From Symploca sp. SIO3C6 (GTDB lineage Bacteria; Cyanobacteriota; Cyanobacteriia; Cyanobacteriales; Coleofasciculaceae): a DNA stretch of 64,000 bases. The translations under genes were made by a program, and so were the position numbers. Numbering within the stretch: position 1 is the first letter of the stretch; each line of letters opens with the position of its first letter. Of this stretch, positions 36,894 through 47,198 are shown piece after piece. The DNA is taken from NCBI GenBank assembly GCA_010692425.1, contig JAAHHJ010000015.1, forward strand, positions 1-64,000, given 5' to 3'. The notes below the pieces were generated by a model. The model worked only from the letters and a program-made list of their open reading frames with translations, made no database searches and was not told where the DNA came from.

Positions 36894-36942
36894 AATCATT
36901 TTCTTGAAAATTGATCTAAAAACAGAATAACTAGCATCAAGT

Positions 36943-38067
36943 TCACAATAAAACTTGACAGTACATTTTTTTTCTACATAGAACTTCACCAATCTTTTCC
37001 TGAAGGAAATGAACTACTAGCTTTTGACTATATTTAGGTGTTGGCTGCCAATTTTCAGAAGGATTATACCCAAACTTTAGTAGTAAGTCATTGGCATTAA
37101 ATTCTTTGTCTAAACCAAGACTGAGTGAAACTTCTGAATATAGTTTAGTATAGTGAAATAACTGTTCCAAGTAATGCTTATTTTCATAGCTTTCCCGCTT
37201 CCATTTACCGATAGCTTTTTTTGAAATTGGATCAGTTGTCTTTGTCGTCCAAGTACTATGGCTATTCATAGATTCAGATTGTGTTTGACCTGCTATCATT
37301 AGATCAGCATCTTCACTCTCTCCAAGAAAGTTCATTAACTTATTTAGAGTAAGTTTAGGATTAATAACAAGGTCTTCGTACTTTACTTCATAGTATCGGC
37401 TGTTATTTCGATAAGGAAGACCCATTGATGTGTCATGAATCCATCGTCTAACTGCAATTTCAGGTGATGTTCCCCGTTTGATAAGAGAGGGGACTACATC
37501 ACGACCATCTCTAACAATATGCACATATTTGCCAGATGGATATAGTGAAAGAAACTCTCCTATACAGTAGCAGTTTGTAGGGGTTTTTTCTGCCCAACGA
37601 TTTTTGCCTATTCTTGCAAGTAAAATTCCAAAAAAATTATCAACAAAATCTTTCAGATTTTCAGCTTTATCAGTAATTTTAAGTACTTCTTCTATTGTAA
37701 ATCCATGACTTTCTGGTTCATAAATAAATGTTACATCTTGACGCTTTTCAGTATATGTGCTATCGCCAAGTAAGTCATGTTTTAATATTCCAGTAGTTGG
37801 GATAGTATTTCCTGGATTAAAAATTTTAGTAAGTCTATTCCTGCTATTTTTATTCAAAATGCTTCTAAATTTAGACTTTAAGTATTTAAAACTGTTATCG
37901 TTATAAAGTTTTTTCTTATTTAAAAGAAATAATTCTGAGCCACAATATATAGATGGATGTGAGTTAAGTAGGTGGCTTAATAGACTTGTTCCTGAACTTC
38001 CACAGCCACCAATCATAATTGGATTCTTAATTACGAATTCTGACATGGTAAGATGTTTTGATTTCAT
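36943..38067 (-). CDS. Sulfotransferase 5
   Basis: About 374 residues (start ambiguous: ATGs at 38067 and 38046, GTG at 38082; none has a strong ribosome-binding site). PAPS loop IMIGGCGSSGTSLLSHLLN, 3'-phosphate motif YVHIVRDGRDVVPSLIKRG, and SRYYEVKYEDLVINPKLTLN typical of sulfotransfer_3 proteins. It differs clearly from the NDST-like members, so a separate acceptor site is likely. Confidence 0.9.
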   Translation of the reverse strand: MKSKHLTMSEFVIKNPIMIGGCGSSGTSLLSHLLNSHPSIYCGSELFLLNKKKLYNDNSFKYLKSKFRSILNKNSRNRLTKIFNPGNTIPTTGILKHDLLGDSTYTEKRQDVTFIYEPESHGFTIEEVLKITDKAENLKDFVDNFFGILLARIGKNRWAEKTPTNCYCIGEFLSLYPSGKYVHIVRDGRDVVPSLIKRGTSPEIAVRRWIHDTSMGLPYRNNSRYYEVKYEDLVINPKLTLNKLMNFLGESEDADLMIAGQTQSESMNSHSTWTTKTTDPISKKAIGKWKRESYENKHYLEQLFHYTKLYSEVSLSLGLDKEFNANDLLLKFGYNPSENWQPTPKYSQKLVVHFLQEKIGEVLCRKKMYCQVLL

Positions 38068-38130
38068 GATATATATTGCCACTAGTAGCCTATAGGCAAA
38101 AGTAGCCTTAAACTGAACATGATGTAATTA

Positions 38131-39015
38131 TTATTTATCCCAATCAAACTGGACACCTAAATATTCATACAATCTTTCATTATGTGGCTTAAAATAATCA
38201 ATCAAATAATTTCGTAAAGAAGTATCCATTTGACGATACTGTATAGAATTATGAACATTGTATTCTTTTAGTTCCCATGGCGGCAGATTAAGGAATTCTC
38301 TGACTTGTCTAAAAATTGCTGCTGGCTCAGCATATAATTTTTCACTTTCAATTATTAAAATCTGTTCTTTAGGAAATAAATTTAACCAACGTTTAAATTG
38401 ATCTACGTAAATTCCTTTAGCGAGATAAGAGTAATACATACAATCCTGACTGTAGTAAATGCTATTATTGAGTATTTTCTCTCGCTCCATATATAATCTA
38501 CTATCCTCGCTTTTTATAGCTTCTTCAAATGAAAGTATCTCTCTTTCTTTTTGACCTTTGCTCAAATTAATGCGGTTTGCTCTCAAATTGTGAGCATAAT
38601 GGGAGTAAGCTCTATCAATAGGATTTCTTAACAATGCTATTAATTTCACTGAAGGAATAATTTTTGAAATTTTCTGTGGAGTATGAGGATGAAAAATATA
38701 GTTAGGACTAGCTTCTCCAGTAATCACATTTTTTTCTTTTACTGGAAAGTGAGATCGGTACCAATCGATACTTTTATTAAATCTCTTGTCAAAAAAATGT
38801 AATTCTTTTTGAAGAGCAGGCTTAACATTCGGATGCTGTATTAAATAGTTATACAGTGATGTTGTTCCACATTTTTGAGCCCCAATAATAATAAAATTAG
38901 GCATTGTTCTAACTGAACTAGTCATAACTCGATAGGGCTCAGTTAATACTCTGTAATGTCCAGTTAATCGTTTGCTGAAACGTTTTGACCAAGACTTACT
39001 AGCTACCTCTATCAT
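38131..39015 (-). CDS. Sulfotransferase 6
   Basis: 294 residues. A basic about 37-residue leader precedes TMPNFIIIGAQKCGTTSLYN (PAPS loop, about 37-56); an internal ATG there could also serve as start. KELHFFDKRFNKSIDWYRSH, ASPNYIF, and LIALLRNPIDRAYSHYAHNL as the 3'-phosphate motif. NDST-like. It lies between sulfotransferase 5 and the ABC exporter, all on the minus strand. Confidence 0.92.
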   Translation of the reverse strand: MIEVASKSWSKRFSKRLTGHYRVLTEPYRVMTSSVRTMPNFIIIGAQKCGTTSLYNYLIQHPNVKPALQKELHFFDKRFNKSIDWYRSHFPVKEKNVITGEASPNYIFHPHTPQKISKIIPSVKLIALLRNPIDRAYSHYAHNLRANRINLSKGQKEREILSFEEAIKSEDSRLYMEREKILNNSIYYSQDCMYYSYLAKGIYVDQFKRWLNLFPKEQILIIESEKLYAEPAAIFRQVREFLNLPPWELKEYNVHNSIQYRQMDTSLRNYLIDYFKPHNERLYEYLGVQFDWDK

Positions 39016-39081
39016 TACTTTTATTCCCTCATTTTAAAAACTGTTCATCCCACAGTTGACCACCTGATTAGAGCTAAATTT

Positions 39082-40887
39082 TTATTTCTCTAAAACAACT
39101 TCTTGATAACTACCTGACTGAATAATACGCCCTCCTTCCAACATATAGACACAATCACAATGTTCAACAGTAGAAAGACGGTGAGCAATAATAATCAAAG
39201 TTTTTGTCCCAGCCAGAGAGTTAATTGCCTCACTAATAAGAAGCTCTGTTCCTGAATCTAGTGCAGAAGTAGCTTCATCAAGTACCAAAATTTCCCTCTC
39301 ATGGTAGAGTGCACGAGCAATCCCAATCCGCTGACGCTGCCCACCAGATAAGCGTACTCCCCGCTCACCAATTCCAGTTTTAATACCATTAGGCAGTTGC
39401 TCAATTAGCTCTGTTAACTGAGCAGTTTTGATTGCCTTATTCATTTTCCTAGCATCAATAAATTTATCCGGAACACCAAAAGCAATATTTCTTTCAATCG
39501 TGTCATCCATCAGAAAAATTGACTGCGGTATATAACCAATTAGGTTCTGCCAGGAACGGAGATTATCATATATGGAGACATGATCAACCTGGATATCTCC
39601 ACTCTCAGGTTCTAACAAACCTAAAATAATATCTACTAATGTTGTCTTCCCTGCTCCAGATTTACCAATTAGAGCAATTGATTGACCCTTTTTAATACTT
39701 AAAGATATATTTTCAATAGCAGTTTCTGAGTTTCCAGGATAACGATAAGTAATATTCTTCATTTCAACTAGATTTACGAAACTCATAGCTTGATTATCAT
39801 CTTTTTTAGAAATGACTGAGCTATCTATCTTTGAACTAACCCTAAGCTTCATAATCTTGTCTACCTCTTGCTTTTCGATCTCCTTAAGATCAAGATAGAG
39901 CATGTCAAGAGCATAGCTAGAGTTTCGCATTTTAGCCATTGACTGTACAAACATACTAGTCGCTGGAATTAAGCGCATGGCAGCAATCGCAAAAACACCC
40001 ATAACTGCTGTCAAATCTTGAATATTATGTTCAAAAAAGAGTAGAAATAGAGAAATGAACAGCATCAAAAATATAATTAAAGCCGTCTCAATTAGAATAC
40101 GTGGCAGCACTTGTGAACTTTGAAATAGCGTTGCCGCCCTAGCGAAGTTTCTAGCTTCCTGATTCATTTGCTCTTGGAAGTAGGATTCACAACCAATAAT
40201 TCGCGTCTCTTTCAATCCTCCTAAGCCATGGTTGATGACACGAATCATCCCTTGGTTGGATTGCGATCTAATCTTTCCCCATTTTTTAAATCTGTCACCA
40301 AGTCGTTGAAATAAGATAAAAGTTGGAAGTAGAACTCCCAAAATCATCACTAGAAGTAGTGAGTTAGTCTTAGCCAGTAGTAATAGCAGAGCAAAAATAA
40401 CAACAAAATTAGCAACAGCATTCAGGAGTGGCAGTATATAGCCATTAGTAAACTGTTGAGTCTCGACAATGATGTTGTTAATTAGACTAGCTGTATTTTT
40501 ATTTAAATGAAAAGTATAGCCAACTGCTAAATAAGAATTTAGCAATCTGGACATTAGTATTTTTTTTTGGTTAAAACTGAAATAGAATATGTATGTTCTA
40601 GCTAGAAAGTACAAAAATGACTTAAGGCAAAATATAATTGCGATACCTATAGCAATAACTGGAATAAAATGACTAGTAGACTGCAGATTTAATTGCCTAT
40701 ACGTCCATGTAAGCAAAGAAATTTTATGGATAGAATTTGGATTAGAAGCCAAACTCAGAAATGGTCCTACAAGTCCAATTCCTATAGCTTCTAGTACAGA
40801 AGACAAGGCAAACATACACAGCAGTAAAAGAAGCTCTTGTCTTGTTCCTGTAAGGACATATGAGACTTTGGGAAGATCTTTGAACAT
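39082..40887 (-). CDS. ABC exporter half-transporter (lipid/glycan flippase type)
   Basis: 601 residues: an N-terminal six-helix membrane domain (about 20-330) and a C-terminal ATPase. Walker A GKSGAGKTTLVDII, signature LSGGQRQRIGIARAL, Walker B ILVLDEATSALD and the switch His in IIIAHRLSTVEHCD are all intact. MsbA/PglK-like. There is no C39 peptidase domain, so it is not a bacteriocin exporter. In this locus it may flip the lipid-linked repeat unit, since no Wzx/MOP flippase is seen in the window. Confidence 0.92.
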   Translation of the reverse strand: MFKDLPKVSYVLTGTRQELLLLLCMFALSSVLEAIGIGLVGPFLSLASNPNSIHKISLLTWTYRQLNLQSTSHFIPVIAIGIAIIFCLKSFLYFLARTYIFYFSFNQKKILMSRLLNSYLAVGYTFHLNKNTASLINNIIVETQQFTNGYILPLLNAVANFVVIFALLLLLAKTNSLLLVMILGVLLPTFILFQRLGDRFKKWGKIRSQSNQGMIRVINHGLGGLKETRIIGCESYFQEQMNQEARNFARAATLFQSSQVLPRILIETALIIFLMLFISLFLLFFEHNIQDLTAVMGVFAIAAMRLIPATSMFVQSMAKMRNSSYALDMLYLDLKEIEKQEVDKIMKLRVSSKIDSSVISKKDDNQAMSFVNLVEMKNITYRYPGNSETAIENISLSIKKGQSIALIGKSGAGKTTLVDIILGLLEPESGDIQVDHVSIYDNLRSWQNLIGYIPQSIFLMDDTIERNIAFGVPDKFIDARKMNKAIKTAQLTELIEQLPNGIKTGIGERGVRLSGGQRQRIGIARALYHEREILVLDEATSALDSGTELLISEAINSLAGTKTLIIIAHRLSTVEHCDCVYMLEGGRIIQSGSYQEVVLEK

Positions 40888-41111
40888 CTGGTTGGCAACC
40901 TACTACTTGACTGAAAGAAAAGATTTCAAAGATATAATTAATCAAAACTTACAATAAGTGCAGCCTCAGCATACCAATGAAAGCAAATCCTCCAAAAGCA
41001 ACCCTCACAGAAGTTTAATAATAGGCTGCTGAATCAAATAATTAACTAACACTATTTCTATCTAGGCAGTTCAAACTACAGCCACATAGCTCAACAATCT
41101 CTGCCAAGGTT

Positions 41112-41297
41112 TTACAACCAGTTATTTTCCGTTAGTTCACGCAGGCGAACTTTACTTGTATAGTGGTGATTCACAAATGCCTGGACTTGTCGCCAGCTAT
41201 GAAGAAAACAATGTAGATAATAACCAAGCCCAACAGCAAAACTGCTTCTAGCGGAATTATTACCCAAACATCCAAAAACAAATTCTATAAAACTCAT
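41112..41297 (-). CDS. Possible 61-residue protein
   Basis: An uncertain small gene. AGAAGG lies about 5-6 bases before the ATG, a good ribosome-binding site. The product starts MSFIEFVFGCLGNNSARSSF and ends LRELTENNWL, with a moderately hydrophobic middle. No family recognised and no overlap with another gene. Confidence 0.3.
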   Translation of the reverse strand: MSFIEFVFGCLGNNSARSSFAVGLGYYLHCFLHSWRQVQAFVNHHYTSKVRLRELTENNWL

Positions 41298-41523
41298 TCT
41301 GCCCTTCTCTCAAAAAGCACACCTACACATACATACATGAGGTGCAACCTAGACTCGGTGATGCGTGAGTCCCTGCTTGATAACTCTTAATCTTTTAACA
41401 ATCTAACGCTAATTACTTGTCAAGCACCTGCATCCTAGGGCAGATTTTCATTACTGATTGTTCATAGTTCATTGTTGATTGTTCATTGGGAAAGCATTCG
41501 GCAACTGCCCTTATACCAACCTA

Positions 41524-41561
41524 ATGAACCATGAACCATGAACCATGAACCATGAGCCATA
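41524..41561. repeat. Heptanucleotide tandem repeat (ATGAACC)n
   Basis: About five 7-bp units directly after the stop codon of the SLC13 permease. One of four heptamer arrays in the window. Confidence 0.7.
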
Positions 41562-41566
41562 AACCC

Positions 41567-43354
41567 TCACAATCCATACAGAAAAATAATCAGCCGAGGA
41601 ATAATTAGTGCCATAATCAAACTCAGGGGCGCACCAACCCGCGCAAAATCCAAAAACCGATAACCCCCTGGACCATAAACCATAGTATTAGTCTGATACC
41701 CAATTGGAGTCATAAAACTATTAGAAGCAGCAAAGGTAACTACAAACATAAAAGCCAAAGGACTCAGACTCAGACTCTTGGCAACCTCCACAGCAATTGG
41801 CAACAGCAACACTACCGAAGCATTATTAGAGAGAACCTCCGTAACCAAAACTGTGGCAATATAGAAAAAAGTCAACAGCCAATAACCGGACAAATTTTCC
41901 CCCACCGCTACTAAATTAGCTGCCAGCCACTGAGTAGCCCCGGAATTCTTCATCGCAATTCCCATCGGAATCAACCCAGCCAATAAAAAGATAATGTCCC
42001 AGCGCACTGCTCCGTAAACTTCACCAGGCTTTAAACAGCCAGTCACCACCATCAACACCACCCCTAACAAAGCACTTACCAAAATTGGCAGTACCTCAAA
42101 AGCTGCAGCCAATACTACCCCCAAACTAATGGCGATCGCAATAATAGCTTTATCTCGCCGCAGTGTCTCCACATCACGCTGCCCAATCAATAACAAATCC
42201 CTGCTGGTTTGTAGTCCCAACAAACTTTGATTGGGCCCCTGCAGCAACAGCACATCTCCAAAGCGCAAAGGCACCCCACCTAGTCGCTCCCGGATCAACT
42301 CCTGTCCCCGTCTAATCGCCAACACCGTAGCATTATAGCGCTGTCGAAACCGCATATCCTTTAAAGTCGAGCCAATCAAATTGGAACTTGCCAGAATCAA
42401 AACCTCTGCAATCCCCTCCTCCTCAGAACTAAGATCCTCTAAAGATTGCTGCCCAAACTTGACATCTGGTAAGATTTCTACCTCTCTTTGCTCTCTGACT
42501 TTCAGCAGACATTCTCTGCCAGAGCGCACAATTAAAATATCCCCAGCCCGTAAAGTTTTATCTGCCAAGGGTTGAGGAAAATGGCTGCGATTGCGGATTA
42601 ACTCGAGCACGTCCAAATCAAACTTGCGCTGTAGTTGACTCTTGCGCAGGGTTTGCCCCACCAGCGTCGAATCAGGGGTAATCAAAATTTCACTAACATA
42701 CTCCTTGAGATCATAGTCCTGACTAACATCGCCACTCTCTGATACCTTGCGTTTTGGCAACAGTCGGGGGGCAATGAATACCAGATAAGCCAAGCCAATA
42801 GTAAAAGTAATCAGCCCCAATTTTGTGAATTGAAACAAGCTGAAAGCACCATATCCTAAATTTTCCGATAAACCACTTGCCAAGACATTCGTAGAAGTGC
42901 CAATTGTGGTAATCATGCCCCCCAAAATCGTCACAAAGGACAAAGGCATCAGTAACTTTGATGGTGAAATACTCTGCTTGCGGCACCAATCTTCGACAAC
43001 AGGCAAAAACACAGCTACCACAGCTGTATTATTAATAAAACCAGTAATTGGACCAGCAATCATCCCCATAGTCAAAATCTGGCGAGTGGGATGCTTCCCT
43101 CCCCACCTCAACAGCAAGTCACTGACTAACTGCATTGCCCCTGTGCGTGCAATCCCAGCACTGAGGATAAACATCGCCATCACTGTAATCGTCGCCGAAT
43201 TGCCAAAACCAGAGATTCCTTGCTCTGGACTGACTAATTTCAGCGACATCAGCAATACCATGACTGCGATTGCCGTCATATCCACAGGCAACCATTCGGC
43301 AATGAAGCAAATCAGAGCCAGGACGATAATGCCGAGAGTCAAAAAAATTTCCAT
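41567..43354 (-). CDS. SLC13/DASS-family permease with RCK-C (TrkA-C) domains, probable sulfate importer
   Basis: 595 residues. Transmembrane halves (about 1-195 and 395-595) carry the family's SNT-type motifs (FINNTAVVAVFLPVV and TEVLSNNASVVLLLPIAVEV). Between them are two TrkA-C/RCK-C domains (ITPDSTLVGQTLRKSQLQRK, LASSNLIGSTLKDMRFRQR). This architecture occurs in sodium-coupled sulfate or dicarboxylate carriers such as plant/algal SLT and cyanobacterial homologues. Placement beside cysC, sat and PAP phosphatase makes sulfate the likely substrate. It points away from cysC across a 1.7-kb gap. Confidence 0.88.
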   Translation of the reverse strand: MEIFLTLGIIVLALICFIAEWLPVDMTAIAVMVLLMSLKLVSPEQGISGFGNSATITVMAMFILSAGIARTGAMQLVSDLLLRWGGKHPTRQILTMGMIAGPITGFINNTAVVAVFLPVVEDWCRKQSISPSKLLMPLSFVTILGGMITTIGTSTNVLASGLSENLGYGAFSLFQFTKLGLITFTIGLAYLVFIAPRLLPKRKVSESGDVSQDYDLKEYVSEILITPDSTLVGQTLRKSQLQRKFDLDVLELIRNRSHFPQPLADKTLRAGDILIVRSGRECLLKVREQREVEILPDVKFGQQSLEDLSSEEEGIAEVLILASSNLIGSTLKDMRFRQRYNATVLAIRRGQELIRERLGGVPLRFGDVLLLQGPNQSLLGLQTSRDLLLIGQRDVETLRRDKAIIAIAISLGVVLAAAFEVLPILVSALLGVVLMVVTGCLKPGEVYGAVRWDIIFLLAGLIPMGIAMKNSGATQWLAANLVAVGENLSGYWLLTFFYIATVLVTEVLSNNASVVLLLPIAVEVAKSLSLSPLAFMFVVTFAASNSFMTPIGYQTNTMVYGPGGYRFLDFARVGAPLSLIMALIIPRLIIFLYGL

Positions 43355-43620
43355 AGGGTAGAACCAATTGCCAAAAGCTTGATTACCTAGTTTCTTTTAC
43401 ATCTAGGAGTATGTTTTAATACAAAATTGCATTAAAACTCTCCAAAAACATCGATTTGGGAACGCTAGCATAAGGGTTCTAGCATAATTATTGGAAAGGT
43501 CTGTTGATCAAAGCCATCCTCCTCTAGTTATCCTCTGGTAGGAGAGAATGATCCAGATAAGAGTCGGACATAAATAAACGTTGCTGTGTAAAGAATTATG
43601 AAATAACCCGAATTTACCCC

Positions 43621-43648
43621 ACACCCTACACCCCACACCCTACACCCT
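43621..43648. repeat. Heptanucleotide tandem repeat (ACACCCT)n
   Basis: Four 7-bp units (ACACCCT/C). STRR-like. Confidence 0.7.
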
Positions 43649-43977
43649 GCCTCAACCAACAACCTTTATTTTTGTCCAGGTACTTATCACAGGGATAAAT
43701 AACAAGGGTAAGAGTCGCTGGTGTCAGCAATTTCCTACACCAGAATTTATAAAAATTTATATACTGTTGCCCAATAATACTCATCCGCCTGAAAACGATC
43801 CGGATAGTTTAGTGTGTCAACGTGGTTTGGCTAATTTGCAGCCTTAGCAGCGATTATTAAGCTCATCCCACAAGTGCAAATATTGGTAATTAGACTATGT
43901 CTTGCTACGCTAACACGTCATTGGTCATTCGTCGCCAAGTCATTTATTTTTACTAATGACCAATGATTAATAACAAA

Positions 43978-44084
43978 TAAGCTGTTGTCCATTAAAAATG
44001 CACAACAGCAAGGCAGAAGGAACAAGAGTTTGAGCCATTAACTAATATCAACTAAATATTATGATTTAAATGCGTAACAACTTA
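43978..44084 (+). repeat. 107-bp element with hairpin end, copy 1 (upstream of cysC)
   Basis: Matches the reverse complement of 52625-52738. It begins TAAGCTGTTGTCCATT, forms a hairpin with AATGCACAACAGC (one mismatch here), and ends ATGCGTAACAACTTA. The two ends are imperfect inverted repeats, as in a MITE. Both copies face the same way relative to the next downstream gene (cysC here, about 990 bases on; wzc for copy 2). A mobile non-autonomous element or a shared leader are both possible. Confidence 0.6.
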
Positions 44085-45070
44085 ATACAAATAATGGTAA
44101 GTAGGCGACAAAGCGTGGAACAAAAGCCCAGACAAGAGGTCTACAGCTCCATGCCCCTACTTCCTAGTCACCCTTTCTATAACTGTAAACTCATTGCCGT
44201 TGTCATCTTGATCAAAGAAACTAATCTTGGTAATGTATTCCACTCAATTGCTAACCACTATAAGCTCTGGCAATATCCTAGCCAAAAGCATTAACCAATG
44301 TCATCATTCCCAGGCAAGATTCTCAAAGCATGAGAGCTAAACAATTGTGTGGCTCTGCTGGCCATCGTCCTGGTTGTCATACCTAGTGACAACTACTATA
44401 AAACACTATCTAGGCATGTAAGCTATAAACACAATCTAGTCTAAAAAGCATAATCCTCAAGTCTAGAACAAGAGAGGACTAAATATTAATAAGCAGACAT
44501 TTGTAAATTTTCTTGTTAAACTGTAGCCAACTTGTCCCCTAGGTCAGATGTCAGACTCCATGTGAAAAAGAGAGCATTAAGCTTGAAAACCAATCAATAC
44601 AGCCAAAAAATAAAAGCTGCAATTGATTGGGTACGTAGTTGGTGATCCCAACAAAGCGTGAAATTAGCTCACCGCAACTGCCTCACAGCAACTAGAGGAA
44701 GAAAATTGAAGTAAGGTGCTATGAGCAAAAGCTCACCGCAAAGGGTGTCTATTCATCCTCTGCGCTTCCTCGTGTCTATTTCTAAGACAGATGCCCAAGG
44801 GGCAGCGCTAAAAGCGATTAGCTTTTCGGGGCTAGCGCTACCGCGATCGCAACGTCACTAATAATGAAAATAGTAAAGTTTTACAGCAAGGAATGTATCT
44901 CCTTTGAACTCTATTTTCAGTGATATATTTTATGAGCATAAAACCTTAGGCAAAGTCGCCTAAAACCAAGCTAAATGTCAATTTTAAACTCATTTTCTAA
45001 GACAAGAGTCCCTTGACCTCAACAGGACAAAACCAATCAAGTTCTAAACCTCAATAGGAGAAAAATAATT

Positions 45071-45625
45071 ATGGAGCAACGCGGTGTAACAGTTTGGTTC
45101 ACTGGTTTGAGTGGTTCAGGTAAAACCACCATCACCAGAGCATTAGTAGAAGAACTACGAACCAGAGGATGTAAATTTGAAGTGTTAGATGGTGACATCG
45201 TGCGTCAGAACCTAACTAAAGGGTTAGGCTTTAGCAAGGAAGACCGAGACACAAATATCCGCCGCATTGGCTTTGTATCCCATCTGTTGACCAGAAACGG
45301 AGTAATTGTCCTCGTCTCAGCGATCTCACCCTATCGCGAAATTCGGGAAGAAGTAAGGCAAAGAATTGGCGACTTCGTAGAAGTTTATACTAATGCGCCC
45401 TTAGAAACCTGCGAAGATCGAGATGTCAAAGGTCTCTACAAGCGAGCCAGAGCAGGAGAAATTAAGGGCTTTACTGGTATTGATGACCCTTACGAACCCC
45501 CCCTTAGCCCCGAAGTGGAATGTCGCACTGACCAAGAAGAATTACAAGAAAGCGTAGCCAAAGTCCTCAGTAAGCTAGAAGAGCTAGGCTATCTTTCCAA
45601 AGCCCTAGAGGTGCAGTCAGTCTAA
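45071..45625 (+). CDS. cysC: Adenylylsulfate (APS) kinase
   Basis: 184 residues, the normal length of stand-alone CysC. Converts APS and ATP to PAPS, the sulfo donor. Walker [10 protein letters not shown] (12-20), the DGD...R motif [12 protein letters not shown], the Ser site [14 protein letters not shown], and [13 protein letters not shown] near the end. AGGAG lies 10 bases before the ATG. First gene of a cysC-sat-PAP phosphatase run; located among six sulfotransferase genes it most likely supplies PAPS for glycan sulfation rather than sulfate reduction. Confidence 0.96.
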   Translation: MEQRGVTVWFTGLSGSGKTTITRALVEELRTRGCKFEVLDGDIVRQNLTKGLGFSKEDRDTNIRRIGFVSHLLTRNGVIVLVSAISPYREIREEVRQRIGDFVEVYTNAPLETCEDRDVKGLYKRARAGEIKGFTGIDDPYEPPLSPEVECRTDQEELQESVAKVLSKLEELGYLSKALEVQSV

Positions 45626-45751
45626 ACTTATTTTGGGAAGTCAAAAACATCACAGACGGGAAGCATATACTTAAGAGCGCTCCCCTGTCTACTTTCCCAA
45701 TCCCCATTTTCAACACCAACCATCGTACAACCTATCTATTAATCAAATAAT

Positions 45752-46927
45752 ATGCAAAGCCCTGTCTTGAGTCATCCCTCAGAGAGAGAAAATTCATTAG
45801 TTAACCGCATAGCTACACCTGAACAGAAGGCTGAATTTTTAGACAAAGCTGAACACCTACCTAGAGTACAACTAGATGCCCGCAGCACTTCAGATTTAGA
45901 GATGATCGCCATTGGTGGCTTCAGCCCCTTAACAGGTTTCATCAATCAAGCTGACTACAACGGCGTAGTTGAAAACATGCGGCTAGCTAACTCTACTCCT
46001 TGGTCAATTCCAGTAACTCTCTCTGTGAGTGAGGAAGTAGCAGCCCAATTAAAAGAAGGCTCTTTAGTACGTCTCGATGACCCCAGTGGGCGCTTTGTTG
46101 GCGTATTAGAATTACAAGAGAAATATCACTACGATAAAACTAACGAAGCTCAGAAAGTTTACCGCACAACTGAGGACAAGCACCCCGGTGTCAAAGTAGT
46201 CTATGACCAAGGAGAAGTTAACCTAGCAGGTCCAGTGTGGTTGCTACAGCGTGACCCCCATCCCCAATTTCCCAGCTATCAGATCGACCCTGCCCAATCT
46301 CGCGCTCAGATCCAGGAAAGAGGTTGGAAAACAGTTGTCGGCTTCCAAACACGTAATCCCATTCACCGCGCCCACGAATACATCATCAAGTGCGCCCTCG
46401 AAACTGTTGATGGTTTGTTTTTACATCCCCTCGTCGGTGCCACCAAAAGCGACGACATCCCCGCCGATGTGCGCATGCGCTGCTACGAGATTATGCTAGA
46501 AAACTATTTTCCTCAACAGCGAGTGATTCTGGCAATTAACCCCGCCGCCATGCGCTATGCTGGTCCTAGGGAAGCAATTTTCCATGCCTTAGTGCGCAAG
46601 AACTACGGCTGCACCCACTTCATCGTCGGACGTGATCACGCTGGTGTTGGTGACTATTATGGCACCTACGATGCCCAACAGATCTTCGAGGAATTTGCTC
46701 CCGGAGAATTGGGTATTGAACCAATGAAGTTTGAACACGCCTTTTTCTGCACCCGCACCCAGTCAATGGCAACCGCCAAGACTAGTCCCAGCAGTAAAGA
46801 AGAGCGCATCCACCTTTCAGGAACCAAAGTCAGGGGGATGTTGAGGAATGGTGAACTTCCACCCCCAGAATTCTCTCGTCCTGAGGTAGCTGCTGAATTA
46901 GCTAGAGCTATGCAGGTACAAAGCTAA
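45752..46927 (+). CDS. sat: ATP sulfurylase (sulfate adenylyltransferase)
   Basis: 391 residues, homo-oligomeric ATP-sulfurylase type. Makes APS from sulfate and ATP. Active-site motifs [13 protein letters not shown] (QxRNP and HxxH), [18 protein letters not shown], and [17 protein letters not shown]. It follows cysC by 126 bases on the same strand, giving a complete sulfate-to-PAPS module. The gap 46928-47198 downstream holds only low-complexity purine and CTGCCTTGGAGCCTT repeats. Confidence 0.96.
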   Translation: MQSPVLSHPSERENSLVNRIATPEQKAEFLDKAEHLPRVQLDARSTSDLEMIAIGGFSPLTGFINQADYNGVVENMRLANSTPWSIPVTLSVSEEVAAQLKEGSLVRLDDPSGRFVGVLELQEKYHYDKTNEAQKVYRTTEDKHPGVKVVYDQGEVNLAGPVWLLQRDPHPQFPSYQIDPAQSRAQIQERGWKTVVGFQTRNPIHRAHEYIIKCALETVDGLFLHPLVGATKSDDIPADVRMRCYEIMLENYFPQQRVILAINPAAMRYAGPREAIFHALVRKNYGCTHFIVGRDHAGVGDYYGTYDAQQIFEEFAPGELGIEPMKFEHAFFCTRTQSMATAKTSPSSKEERIHLSGTKVRGMLRNGELPPPEFSRPEVAAELARAMQVQS

Positions 46928-46949
46928 GGAACTGTCTTGAGGAGAGGGG

Positions 46950-47040
46950 GAGATGGGGAGATGGGGAGATGGGGGGATGAATTTTCTGCCTCCTGCCTTG
47001 GAGCCTTCTGCCTTGGAGCCTTCTGCCCCCTGCCTTTGGT
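46950..47040. repeat. Low-complexity tandem repeats between sat and PAP phosphatase
   Basis: About three copies of an 8-bp GGGGAGAT unit followed by copies of a 15-bp CTGCCTTGGAGCCTT unit. No coding content. Confidence 0.6.
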
Positions 47041-47198
47041 GGGAGATTCTAATGGTCATAAATTCCAAGTAAATTGGATAATTTATTTCTTGGAGTTCCC
47101 TAATTCTTGGTAGTGGGGAAACTCCCCTATTCCCCCACCTTTCAGATTAACTCTGCGGCGGCTAGACTTGCAGAAGTAAGGTAAGGAGATGTAATTAA

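Larger units (their letters stand above)
40888..41566. other. Intergenic region between ABC exporter and permease
   Basis: Holds a possible small gene (41112-41297, listed separately) and a (ATGAACC)n heptamer array. A series of TTCATTGTT-like short repeats lies at about 41460-41490. No strong terminator found. Confidence 0.5.
43355..45070. other. 1.7-kb divergent intergenic region upstream of cysC
   Basis: No convincing gene in 1.7 kb. It contains a (ACACCCY) heptamer array (43621-43648), the hairpin element repeated at 52625 (43978-44084), a HIP1 site (44843-44850) and a small hairpin TTAGGC/GCCTAA (44946-44963). A short plus-strand stretch (about 43662-43846) stays open and reads like a decayed protein tail (NTHPPENDPDSLVCQRGLAN) of no known family. 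Confidence 0.55.

Noticed and set aside
39082-40887. ABC exporter as the type I secretion ATPase for the RTX proteins
   Set aside because: No membrane-fusion partner is adjacent, there is no N-terminal C39-like domain, and its setting is the polysaccharide locus.
44070-44294. Plus-strand 74-codon frame upstream of cysC
   Set aside because: Its start lies inside the repeated hairpin element, and no ribosome-binding site or family was seen.
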